From the NCBI GenBank assembly GCA_036362985.1, contig JAYGXS010000003.1:49168423-49232422 (forward strand): 64,000 nt of DNA, in the 5' to 3' direction. The notes beneath the pieces were generated by a model. That model was not told where the DNA came from and searched no databases. It saw only the letters and a program-made list of their open reading frames with translations. The translations under genes were made by a program, and so were the position numbers. Source of the DNA: Ligula intestinalis (taxonomy: Eukaryota; Platyhelminthes; Cestoda; Diphyllobothriidea; Diphyllobothriidae). Positions 34,537 through 46,164 of the stretch are shown one piece after another. Numbering within the stretch: position 1 is the first letter of the stretch; every line of letters starts with the position of its first letter.

Positions 34537-37500
34537 CTAAAATGAAAGATACCAGTTATTACCGATGAATCTCCTCAAAAGGCATCAGCAAAAAATCCGA
34601 AAAACATGAGTACAGTAGAACCTCGCGGTTAATGCGTTATATCCGTTCCAGCAGCGAACTCGCCATCCGCAACGCTTGTCTTGCGAAATATAGCCAATCA
34701 AACTGCATCGGTTCACTGATTGGCTGTAGACGACTGAGGACACACCCCGGGGAGCATGAATCAATGGCAGACACAGGCACACAAACATGCACTGACAACC
34801 CGATAACTCAATGGAAGCTCGAAAATCGAAAACATTTTACAGCGAGTGGTTTGCTTGTTTCCTGAAATGCTCGTCGATGTAGCTAAACGTCACCCGAGGC
34901 TCCACTGTACTGCAGTTATGTCAGTGGTTATGGTGAAATTGTTAGTGGCTAGCACAAGTGCGCAAGACAATTGGAATTGGATCATTAAACTATTTGCTGG
35001 CCCATCAACGTTTGACCACTGGTAAACCTTGTGAACCAGATGGATCCGAGCTGAAACGCTTCATTAACATGCTGTCGCTTAATCAGACCGGATCCTTAAA
35101 CGCTATTCCCAGATGAGGCTAGTTGATTGGCAAATATTTGTTCTTACAGTTCATATTTCAACAATGACCGCCAGTCCCTTCATCCAAATCTAGTCTTTTT
35201 TATTTTTTATAATTTTGCGACGGTCGTTACGAACTTTTTCCACCGGACAGTTTTGCTCGATCAGTTGAAAAAGTGTGTCATGGAGTTTTTTTTCAGAGCA
35301 GTATGCACTTTTGTCTGCCGAGGCGAAAGGAAGCCTCTGTTTTGCAGGTAGGACAACGTTTCGTCTCGATGTGCATCTGTTAAGAGCGCTTTCACTCCTC
35401 ACAGACACGTGCAAATAAGCATGGGACACTCAGAATTGTTTTTTGCTGCCGGTTATTTAAGGCTTAGCTGTGTTTTCTCTGCCAACAGCTTGGGACCATT
35501 AACAGCTGTAGCTAACTATGAGATCCTCATGAGTTCGTGTAAAAAAGTGTGCAAAACATTTTGGCGACTAGCACAGTTAACAAGCAAACGAACTCACTAA
35601 AAGAAAAAATATTTTAGCCGTCACTGTAACTCATTTTCCAGGAGAAAGCGCATGTAGGGAAGCATCCAGTCACTAAAAACCGTATAACCACCTTTACGCG
35701 TAGGTAATTCAGCGAATTAACCCTGGTTCGGAATGCAAATATCTTTAGGCTAAAGATTGACAATCAAATGCACTATCATGTTACTACGTAATAAAGCTGC
35801 TTCTCTATTTTCCATTTTAATTTAGGTTTTTGTCCTGGACGAGGATAAGGCGAGACCTCACTATTGGATATACATGCAATCGGTGCAAGCTGTATGCTTC
35901 GCGTGACAAACCGTTTTGCTAAAAAACGGGGCGTTATGTTTTGCGCCTCCAACAAAATGAGTTTCATCGTAAAAATAAGAGCTTAACAAAGGGAATTTAG
36001 CGTGCAGTATTTGGCCTAAATGTTCACGGAAAATTGTAAATGCTATTTTGATTTGAAAAGGTTGCTAAAACGGGGTTTGCTATATTGGTATTGCGCTCCT
36101 ATCATTTCATGCTAATACACGCACTCTTAAATAAACTTTCGGTTTTGTTTTCTTCAAGGATAGTGTTTTAGAAAATGCCTCATTAAGTAGCATAAATTTC
36201 CTTAGGTAGTTTGAACGTCTTACAGAATTCAGGCAAGCCCTGTAAAGGATATACAAAATGTTCCTTCTTGGTAACTATTCATCTTCTTAAAATAGTAAGA
36301 CCATAATATGTCCAGTCAAATAACATCCTCTCTCCCCCCATTTATTGATACCACTTATGGGACATGCGCTTAATAGTTAAGGGAAAAATATATTTGTCTG
36401 CTCACTGATGAATGTTTACCGACCGAAATTTATGTATGCAAAGAATGTGAGTGCAAGTACACATTTAGTCGGGGTCGAAAATTATTCGGGAATTAAAAAA
36501 AAAATCTTGAAACCTAAAAATGCTTTTTTTATAAGTAAACCATATGACGCAGGTGTAATTTGCAACAAACCGGATGGCAGAAAAGAAAATTATCGTGCGG
36601 ATTCTCAATAAATTGCATTAAAATTTAAAGGAGCTTTGAAATATCATCAGGGATAATCTTTACTACTTAAGAAATAAATTTAACCGAAAAGAAATTCAAC
36701 CAAAAGCCGGAATCCTGGTGAACTATTGCAAGTTTATGCTGCATGATAATTAGTATAAAAACCAAAAACACATTAGAATTTTGAACAAAATTTTAGGAGA
36801 TGAACCAGATACTGCAAGGAGATAATATTCAAGATAAAATTCTGCAAACGAACATTTTTCTGTACAAAAACCCTCCCGATCTTTCCGCCTGAAAATACAA
36901 AGGTCTTCTTATGGATGGCAGAACTGCGTCGATGAAGATAGCTGATTTTAAGACTGTTTTACTTCCGGGTATTGCTTAAGCAGGCAAAGATAGAAAGAAT
37001 TCATTTCGAATAATATTTATTGAAACATTTTGATTCCGAGTGTGTAATTCTGCTTCCGCTAAGTTTGTTAAGCAATTACACAACTATCAGTACTCACGCA
37101 AACGCATCGTTTAACAGCGGGCATTCAACTTTGTCTGTCAAACACACTCTCACATTCAAGGGTAATTTATGTGCGACATTCAGCAAGACATTCACAGTGA
37201 AATAACGTCAAGCGCCTGGAAAAAAAACACACAAGCTGGCAGTTGAGAGATCGACATAAAGTGTACGGTACAGATGTTCTTACGAGAAGTTAAACTGTTT
37301 TAAAAATATCATTTTATTTTCTTTTAAAGACGCACAAAAATGACGCATATTAGCATTTTCTTCAGGCCTCCGTGGTGAATGTACAGACGCAAGCGTTGTC
37401 TGAGCTTCTAATATAGGGAGAATTGTATGAGCGAAATACCGGGCGTATACTAACTTGCATTTTCGCATCACTTAATCAGAATACATAGTTTTTTTTAGAA

Positions 37501-37764
37501 CTCTTTAAATGTCCTTTTTCACATACACTCCGGAAAAAAATTACTGCAAAGTTTTTCCCATCCACAAGACATTTTGTTAGCTCTTTTAAAGGAAACTTGG
37601 ACAATACGCTAAACAGACAAACACCTTGAGGTAAGTTCAAGCAGATCTCCATATCACTTCTCATTCTCTCACAATTGAGCGATAACTATGACCAACGCTG
37701 TATACCTTCGTTGCAACAGTAGTGAAAGTGGGCATGAAAAGACTTGGGTATTGCCAATAGAGGA

Positions 37765-37835
37765 GAATATGCGAGTTTCAGGAAGCAGTTCAGAAGAGGA
37801 TCTGATCACTGAAACAAGATTTTTTGTATAAAACC
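37765..37835 (-). repeat. Family 2 PLE terminus fragment
   Basis: GAATATGCGAGTTTCAGGAAG and the following ~45 nt match the left end of the 41.6 kb arm (GAATATGCGAGTTCCTGGAAG, then TGATCACTG-AACAAGA). Confidence 0.5.
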
Positions 37836-38829
37836 CTTGTTCTAGGTATCATATCTTCTTCTCCAGACTTTAGTAAAGTGGCTTCGTGATGCACACTTCC
37901 TAGAACATTAATTTATATGTTACTAGGAGCCAAAGGTTAAAGGACAATATCAGTTAACGCAAAAATTACACAAAAAATAGACTTTCTACATTTTTTTTCC
38001 ATGTAAGTCATATGCAGTTAACATTTACACAAGAAATACGTACTTAATAAGTATTACTTGTTACTACGTGGTTTTAATTATTGGCTTAAGGGAGATTTAA
38101 CCAGCAAGGTTGAATTTCATGCAAAATGTCGAAATTTGCAAAAGATTGATAATCACCCACAAAAGGAAACCGAGTAAAACAGATTATTTTGCAGCCAAAT
38201 TGCGAGTGATTTAAGTCACGTCAGAATGTCTGCTTTTTAACGAATTTCGTTTTGCCCGCTTCTAAAAGGTTTATTCAGCAAAAATGACTACTGAATTAAT
38301 ATAAATTTTTCTCGTAGATTTTCACTGCAGTTGACAATCCAAATGCATTTTTAAGAAAACATGCAAATAATTACTCCTTCTCGTACTCCTTTGGTAGAAG
38401 ACAACGCTTTCTTTAAATGTTATACTAAAAGAAAGGGGAGGAAAAGGTATCTTCCAATTTAAGAAAAATTCTAAATTGTCCAATAATTTTGAAATCTACC
38501 GACCTTTACACTTGAATTCAAGGTTTCGAAACTGCATGCTGTGTACGTCTTGCCTACGAAAAAATTCGCATTCCTCTAGGCTATGAGGATAAGTTCGCAC
38601 AGTTCTTATACAATTTTGCAATAGATCTGGGTCACGCTGCATACTTTATAGGCGAAAATAATAAATTGATGGATGCAATGGAATATGCATGAATATTTCA
38701 CAGTCGTAAAAATTCTTAGGCCATCAATGCCTGACAGTAAACAACTTATAAGCCAGCAATGATCAACCCCAGACTCCTTTCTCCCTGTCGGTACCTAACT
38801 GTCTGCAATGGACCCGTTTCTGTTATCGT

Positions 38830-38893
38830 CTCTGTTGATGGATCCGCAACAGGTTTCGACTCGTCAGACGATCACATCTACTTCTTCTTAATG
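38830..38893 (+). repeat. PLE-type terminus relic with TTC-rich tail
   Basis: TTGATGGATCCGC...TTTCGACTCGTCAGACGATCACAT followed by CTTCTTCTT parallels the right arm at 45.52-45.60 kb. Confidence 0.4.
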
Positions 38894-39142
38894 ACTGAAG
38901 AGTTGACAGGTTCAACTTCAATAGGCGTAATGTGTGGGTGGGTTTCGTGGGGGCTGATGCTGTCCCGCAACTTAGGATAAATGACTCCACAACTAAAAGG
39001 CTCCTGTGTCGGGGCATCCTGATACCGCCAACTGTACCGGTGCCAATTTATGGCCTAGTGAGGGTAATTAGCTTAAATAGGAGTGAGTTTTAAGGTTGGC
39101 CGCCTTTTATATGAGGAAGTGTGAATAGATAAACGTTTAGGG

Positions 39143-39382
39143 AGTCAAGTCAGGCAAATGAACGTCCTCGATTATTCATGGTCGGGAAGGTATAATAATA
39201 CAAGAAAGATAAGAGTCAATACAAATTGAAGCGACTGATAAATAATAATAAAAGGAGGGTGGCAGAGGTTCTAAGGGATTAAAGGATCAAATTCTAGTTA
39301 TAATTTGGGAGCAGAAAGGGAAGAAGGGGGAAGAAAGGGGCTCCAATGAGTAACCAGAAACGTTCGTTCGCCTAACTTGACT
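39143..39382. mobile_element. Short inverted-repeat element (MITE), copy 3, both ends present
   Basis: A 240-bp element with 23-bp terminal inverted repeats at 39143-39165 and 39360-39382 (20 of 23 identical; core AGTCAAGT...GAACGT). The interior is purine-rich and non-coding. It belongs with 119-345 and 19835-20010. A clear target duplication was not found. Confidence 0.7.
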
Positions 39383-41617
39383 ACTTGAATGCTTATGTGG
39401 GTATCGTCGTTATGATTAACGTTTAGTAACAACGTGTTTACACTTTCATTTAACTCCTAGTCGCTTTAAGTGCATATTAAATCAATTGAGGTGGTACCTG
39501 AAAGCAAGACGACGGAAGTTGGATGCGAGCAGTAAGGACGCTATGGCTAAGACGTAAATGCCTGCCATTTATGCTGGTTCTTTAAGCTAAGGGATATGTT
39601 TGCAAATGAGGCATTGAAGCAAATCGATTTGTTCTCAACTTTCAGGTGATAAAACTCCAGTCGAAAATACCACTGTGTGTGCTTTCTACAAACAAAAAGT
39701 GTTAATAGGTTTCCGAAACCGCAAATATGTATTTACTTCGAATACTGCTGCTGATCTTTATGCACACAAAACTTGATTTAACTTCGATTAGTCTTCATGC
39801 GCTAAAGTGCTGATCAGTACCGCATATTACCATGCTTTTTCGTCAGAACAATTCTTCTGTTGAGTTGATAGTTTTTTGCACACTTGTGTCTTGCAGCATC
39901 AGAAAATCGGTAACCCAGGTGACCTTACTGTTAGCTACTGCCAGTGGAGGTGCTAAAACGAAGTCATATATTAAATAAAGAGTATTGCTGGAAAAGGAAA
40001 TAAGGGTCGGTATGGCCATGTCTTGCCAATTTGTCGTAGTCGTTCAGCCGGGAAACTAGATAAAATTCGCAGAGTTTTAGATATTCCTTTCTGACAGAGC
40101 CACGGGTTCCCATTCAGCCGGTCAGAATAGTGAAATGTAATGGAGTTGGTGAAGTCTGCTTTGCTCTCTTCAACAACATTTACGTTTCCATTGGTTCTTG
40201 CCACTAAAGCCACGAATCCCAGGTTCTTTCAGAAAATATTTTCAATGTAGTCGAATGAAGCGTGTCTCAATGAACAAAAAAACTCATTTTTTCCCACAAA
40301 ACCAGCTCCAGACTCTAAGATCTATTCAAAAAGTAACTTTATCTTCCCTAACAATGTTTTCCTTATAAATCAGCTTCAACCAGCGCTTTCGAAAGTTCCC
40401 GCACTTCCATCAGCGCTTAGTTTTTTCATCAACAACGAGAAAAAGCTCATCCTTGTTAGAGCATATGCACAGGCGTGCTCAAGACGGAGAAAGCAAACAC
40501 ACTGACTAGAAGCTGAGGGTAACCGCATCTCACCCAACTGTTGTCGCTACTCGAGATCATGTTTGCCAAAACAGCAGCCAGGAAAAAGGACATGACATCT
40601 TTCCTATATTAAGCGCCCTTAGCTGCAAGAGATGATGGCAAGGCCAAGACAGAGCTTCAGATGTCACCATTGGAAACGGTATGATTGCTTAAAAAAAATA
40701 AAAACCTAGTGTGTACGTCTTGAGTCGCAAGTAAGCGGCCGATTATAATGACCTAAGTAGAAAATAGGATGGCTTTAGGTTACTTTTACGGTTGCTTTCT
40801 TTGGTATAATACTTTTGTTCATTGTGACCTGAGTTGGGCTGACTTATCATGACTGCAGGATGGCTTTGGAAATCTGAATATAGTCTTCACTTTTATGCTG
40901 TCATGCAGACTTCCAATCGATAATCGGAAACAGTTACCAACACAGGCAGTGGAAGTTTAACTTCTGGCTTACAAATAAAATCGTTTCTGTTTGTCAGCCT
41001 TCTAATAGCTTCTCGGCGAGACTACCTTCCGAATGGACATGTATATTTTATTTTGAAGATTTAATTTGCCCCTCCTGGCATATTTTCGGATAGTTGACTA
41101 TTCAGTATCATCCAATTGGAGTGTTTCGTTTTGGTTCTTCGTGCATCATCCTCTTAAGTTACTGTATAACCTACGTGTACTACTTTTAACTGAGTGGTAT
41201 TTGTTGAAATTTTGTTTTCATGTTTAATGAACTCTTTGCTTCTTGAAACTTTGTACTTGTGCTGGTGTGCACATATGGTGGTCCGCGGAGATGATTCGCA
41301 GAGCAGTTGAAGAGCCCGCTATACGCATTTTTTACTGCAGACAGAATAAGACCACAGAGTACCGTAAGTTCTACTCACGTCAGAGCCCTCCTAGCAAATT
41401 CGTATTGAATGTATATGCTCCGACTTGATAACCGCAAGTGCAGTTTACATTGTAACCGAGTCGCCAATCACAGTGGACATGCAATTTATCGAGATTTTCC
41501 AGCCTGTAGGCTGGTAGAAGACTGATAAAACTGACAAAAAGTGCCGTACCGAAGTGAAATAGTGGGCTTCAGACCTGTCATTTGGAAAGTTCTAGGTAGG
41601 TACAACAATATTGGACC

Positions 41618-42586
41618 AAATAGTAAAGAATATGCGAGTTCCTGGAAGCATTTCAGTAGAAGACTATGCGATCACTGGAACAAGAGTTTTATTTGCCTGA
41701 TGTTTCGCATTCCCTCGGGAATCCTTAATCATAGGTGATGATAGCATTGTCATAGTCATGCACAGATGGGGCGGAGACATGCACAGGTTGCACGATATTT
41801 ACAGTTCCTAGTAGTCATCCGTGTGTGTGGTAATTATTCACTTCTGTAGCCACCGCTTAGGTCTTAATTGAGGCAGTACTGTGTTGACACGTCGCGTTCG
41901 ACTAACCAACTACCGCAATTGCCTTGTCAGCGTTGGATGCGAGCTTGATAATTGCGTGACAATTATGCCTGCTGTCGTCAGAGTTGTGGCTGGCCGAGCA
42001 TGCAGCGGCGGTGAGAAAGAAAGACGCCAACTTCCAGGTTGCAGCTCACTCGACGGGACCCAGTAATATTTTCAAGTTTGACGAGGCCGAAGTCATCGCA
42101 AAAGGTGACAACCACGTGAGCCGCAAGCTACTGGATTCATGGTTCTCAGGCCCCCAGTCAATCAACAAGCGCAACGATTTGGCGATCCCATATTGCGTAC
42201 TGAGAAGTGTTCTGAGCAGGAGAATTGGTCACGTGAAAAGGGCCGGGCGCAGCAATAACTCTGATGACAGCGGGCATGATTGTCACGCAATTATCAGGCT
42301 CGCATCCAACGCTGACAAGGCAATTGCGGTAGTTGGTTAGTCGAACGCGAAGTGTCAAGACATTACTGCATCAACTAAGACCCAATCGGTGGCTACAGAA
42401 GTAAACAATTCACACACACGCAGATGATCACTATGCACTATAAAACTGTTAAATCTGTGCATGTCTCCACCCCATCTGCGCATGTCCATGCTAGGTTATC
42501 ATAACCTATGATTAAGGATTACCGATGTCATCTGAAACGTCAGGCAAATAAAACTCTTGTTCCAGTGATCGCGTCGTTTTCTTCTG
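41618..42586 (+). mobile_element. 5'-truncated family 2 PLE with inverted left arm
   Basis: Left arm 41637-41985 and right arm 42237-42586 are inverted copies of a PLE 3' UTR with a GAAACGTCAGGC end. Between them, in plus orientation, is the end of a PLE endonuclease (see 41984-42235). Imperfect 11-bp direct repeats AATATTgGACC (from 41607) and AATATTaGACC (42587-42597) flank the unit. The layout copies that of the complete element at 12.3-16.2 kb. Confidence 0.75.
41984..42235 (+). pseudogene. PLE GIY-YIG endonuclease C-terminal fragment
   Basis: The open frame reads AEHAAAVRKKDANFQVAAHS, FKFDEAEVIAKGDNHVSRKL and LDSWFSGPQSINKRND, the C-terminal end of a GIY-YIG domain in PLEs. It has no stop in this part but lacks the RT and the catalytic GIY and YIG strands, so it is a truncated fragment. 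The frame runs on into the right inverted arm. Confidence 0.8.
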
Positions 42587-44799
42587 AATATTAGACCTCC
42601 CATATTACGGGCTGTCTTGCCATAAATTCTTGGGGGACTTAAAGCGAGAGCTAGTACTAGAATTAAAATTAGATGTGTAGCCAACCAAATTTTCTTCGCA
42701 CTCTTTCAACTCTCATCATCATCAAACTCCTAAAAAGCTACTACCGTGATATGCTCATTTGAACGAACGTCCTACAGCGGGATGACCGCGCATTATATTC
42801 ATTGAATGTCAGTAGATAGCCAGTATTATGCACATCATAAAAGCTGAGAAACCTCGGTATTGGACTGGATTAGGTACTACTGGAAAAATAACGAACATAG
42901 TCACAGTCTACTCTCAGCTTAGCTTTGATAACAACGCGAACAAACAAGGTAAGGTCAAGAGCCAAAGGAGCACGGCCAACTCCAGTACTAATTTTGTGAG
43001 CCAACCTTGCATTTTTACATGGCTCACTAAACGTATTGCAAAGGGAGCTAATCAGTTTGACCATCAACGTGTACACCAGTCAGGCGGTGGATGTGACATC
43101 AAACAGGATTTGGACGCTGTGCCGTCTGCGCTGAGTCATCTATCTCATTACCCTCCTCCTCCCCTCCCTGCTGCCGGCACAACTCGCTGACTGTGCCGGG
43201 CGTCATTCGAACGTCAATTAACCGAGAGCTTCTGCCGCACTTCAAGTCCGCGCAGTTGGCGTACATTAATGCACATGCTGGCAGTTTCACGATACACCAG
43301 CCGCTGTAACATTGAGGCTACCGATTGTTAGTTTCAAGGTCACTTGATCTCCACTACTTGAGCGACTGCTTAGATGGGGAGTAGCTCTGCCCATCCCTGT
43401 TATCCGGGAGGTCGACAAGCTCAAAACAGACACACAGAAGGTGGCATCATCAGGTTTGTAGGCATTGCACACTGAATGTGAAAACCCAACGGTGTTAGGA
43501 GGAATATTTATACGGTATTATCATGCCAGATCCTCTAATTAATTTCGAGGTCAGTTAACGAGGCCGATCGAAGATTGTTTTTTTATAGTTTTCAGAATCG
43601 CCTCCGACCGAAAACAATTTTTTACCAGCCACAAACCTCACTGCAAACCATAGACAGACTGTACAGCCACTCATGAATCATGTACGAATTTAACTCCGGA
43701 AGCCAAAAGCCCAGATGCTGTTGACTTTTAAAATGAGTTTTCGACAATATGATTCATCCATGGTACCACGCCATAGCATTCTGCAATCGCACGTACTATC
43801 AGGTGGAGATTTGCTCAATGTTGGAATATTTAAGTTCAAAGTCTAGCATATTGTAAGCTCATTTAAAATTTTGAACATAGCCCCCTTCCCGTATGACACG
43901 TAAAGATTTGCGGATCGGTGGGTCTCGAGATAACTCTTAATTGGTTCAACAATCAGCAAATTTGGCTGCATTTAATATGGGATATTGATTGCAGGGTGGC
44001 CACGGGGCCGTGAATACTTCTGATGCTCGCTTTCTTGCAAATTAGGCCTTAAATGGAGTATAGATGGAACGTAGCGTAGGTTAAATGCGGTACAGCATAA
44101 GTGACCAAAAGTTTTGCCAAAATGTCCCGAGCGTTATACTTTTTAGACTCTTTCATGTGCTAAGCCACTGGTCCTTAAGGGCAATGTCCATTTCCACGTA
44201 TATATTCCATCAACTAGGTCTACGTGGAGTTTGTTTTGCACCTGAATATTATTGTGAAATTGATAACCATTTTATTTTCTGCGGATTTAACTGATGTTCA
44301 TCGATAGAGTTAAATGGCTTTAGATAATCTTCCGCCTGTTAATTACCTATTTTGCAAAAAAAATTCTTTATTTATTCAAAGAATTAATGAGTTGTATGCA
44401 ATTTATACGAGTAAGTTTGATGTTTAGGAAATACGAGGATGCTTAATGTTCAAACAATCAAAATAAACCAACTATAAAAAGGAAAAGCTAAATGCCCCAA
44501 TATTTAATCATGAAGTCATATTCTCCTTTCAAGTCATATTTAGGACGTCAAGAGTAGGTTAGGGGACACACCCAAAACCCCTCTAATGCGAGTAAATAAA
44601 ACGAAAGGAGGCTGCCTTTTTTTCCTTTTGATCAAACAAGAGGCGTGCTGAGAGAATGAGAAAAAACAAGTTTGAAAAAAACAAGCGACCATTAAAGGGC
44701 AGAAGCTTGCGACAGCGAAAGTGCTAATGAGTATTTATAAAAATAAGTAAGAGTTTATGTGCGCACACGACCACACAAGAATAAGAGTTCAGCCTAGTT

Positions 44800-44945
44800 G
44801 TCATTATGGTGGATTCTAGATGATTGCTTAGGAAATCCCACTAAGGCAGTCAGCTTGGTGTTCCGCATTATTGGATTCCATAAGAGCGGTAAAGCTGGGC
44901 AGGTAAAATCGATTCAAGTATGATAAGAGTCACGGTGCTGGGCGT
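44800..44945. repeat. Dispersed repeat, copy 2, next to a tRNA-like sequence
   Basis: GTGGATTCTAGATGATTGC, GGAAATCCCACTAAGGCAG and AAAATCGATTCAAGTATGA match 22195-22340. It ends where the tRNA-like sequence at 44946 begins. Confidence 0.6.
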
Positions 44946-45033
44946 GGCATTTGTAGCTCAACTGATAGAGCATTGGCTTTGCGTAAAGGCCTTCCCTGCT
45001 ATGCGGGTTAAAATTCCGCCAAATGCTGCCAGC
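44946..45033 (+). repeat. tRNA-like sequence (tRNA pseudogene or SINE head)
   Basis: An acceptor-like pairing GGCATTT/AAATGCT, a D arm GCTC-AACTGATA-GAGC, and a T arm GCGGG-TTAAAAT-TCCGC. The anticodon arm is irregular (no U33, extra bases after the D arm), so this is not a functional tRNA. The A-box-like TAGCTCAACTGATAGAGC suggests a SINE or tRNA-derived repeat. Confidence 0.55.
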
Positions 45034-45129
45034 TTTTTTAAAATTAGATCAACTAAAATAAGAGTTCAATCTTGCAGCTCCCCGGTCATGTCGGAGTGGC
45101 GTCGAACTCTCTACTCTGAAGGAAGTAAT

Positions 45130-45600
45130 TGAGAAGAAGGAGCTGCGATCGCAGGGACAAGAATTTTATTCGCCTGATATTTCGAAGTCTGTCACGGCTT
45201 CTTCCGCAGGACATTAGCATAAACAGTAGCAGAAATGGCTACTTTATGCACAGGGATTTGCAGTATTTATAGGATGTAGTCACTATGATACTGCACACAT
45301 ACTTCAATTAACAACTCCGCTATTGGAGATAATTGGCTACTTGACGCTAATGGCTTGATGACTGGCATGCCTGCATTGACCTGCAGAACTTTCATCACAC
45401 GTGATGGAATTGCTCGTTAGTGATTGCTTGACCCTTGTGTGCTGTATCACAGTGACTGTATCCTATAAATAGTGGAACTTCCTGTGCATGAATTACTCGT
45501 TTCTTCTACTGTTCATGCTGATGTCTCTGATGGAGAATCCGCGACGGACCTCTAAAAGTCAGACGATTCAAAGTCGTCTTAGCGATCACATGTTTCTTCT
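45130..45600. mobile_element. PLE-derived inverted pair of 3' arms without coding core
   Basis: The left arm (about 45130-45345) and right arm (about 45390-45600) are inverted copies. For example, CACTATGATACTGCACACA on the left matches the complement of the right arm, and both include TATTTATAGGAT. Each outer part carries the PLE-type end (left as its complement: GAAATATCAGGCGAATAAAA; right: CTGATGGAGAATCCGCGACGG). The right end passes into a (TTC)n tract. Confidence 0.65.
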
Positions 45601-45681
45601 TCTTCTTCTTCTTCTTCTTCTTCTTCTTCTTGTTCTTGTTCTTCTTCTTCTTCTTGTTCTTGTTCTTCTTCTTCTTCTTCT
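45593..45681. repeat. (TTC)n microsatellite with TTG interruptions
   Basis: An almost pure TTC/CTT tract of about 89 bp with a few TTG variants. It begins exactly where the PLE-derived right arm ends, and TTC-rich tails also follow similar ends at 10.76 and 38.89 kb. Confidence 0.95.
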
Positions 45682-46164
45682 CTGGTCTGGTCTGCGTAAA
45701 TTGCGGATAATGAGCATTCTTGTCTATTTTTTGAGTTGTGACTTTGAAACAAGGTGTACACTAATCCTTTGTTTCCGTCAATCAAATCCTTTATCTACTC
45801 CTCATTAATTGCCATGAGATTGGTTGAAGGACGCAAGATCACCGTTTCATAGCACGCCATGCAGAATTCTGACTAAGGCCATCCGAACGCTCGAACATTC
45901 AATTGACTAGTAGGCTAAACCAATGCTCAAATGCGAATCCTTTCAAAGCTTGGATTGGGTTTGACTGCTTGACGCGGGCAGGTAATCGTAAAACGGTCGT
46001 TGTAGTCCATCGAGCTTTGTTATTGCATAGATTTTCGACCGCCAGTCAGCTCCAGTCAGCTGCATGGCATCCATATGGAGTTGGTCGCTGTGTTCACATA
46101 GCAAACGTAGCCTGGTACAATTAGTACTGCAGCGTGTTGGTTCTATACGTTCGATCCTGCACAC

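Noticed and set aside
44946..45033. Functional tRNA gene
   Set aside because: The anticodon arm cannot form normally and U33 is missing. The setting is a repeat cluster.
45488..45808. Leu-rich plus-strand frame and Glu-rich minus-strand frame
   Set aside because: Both are translations of the (TTC)n microsatellite.
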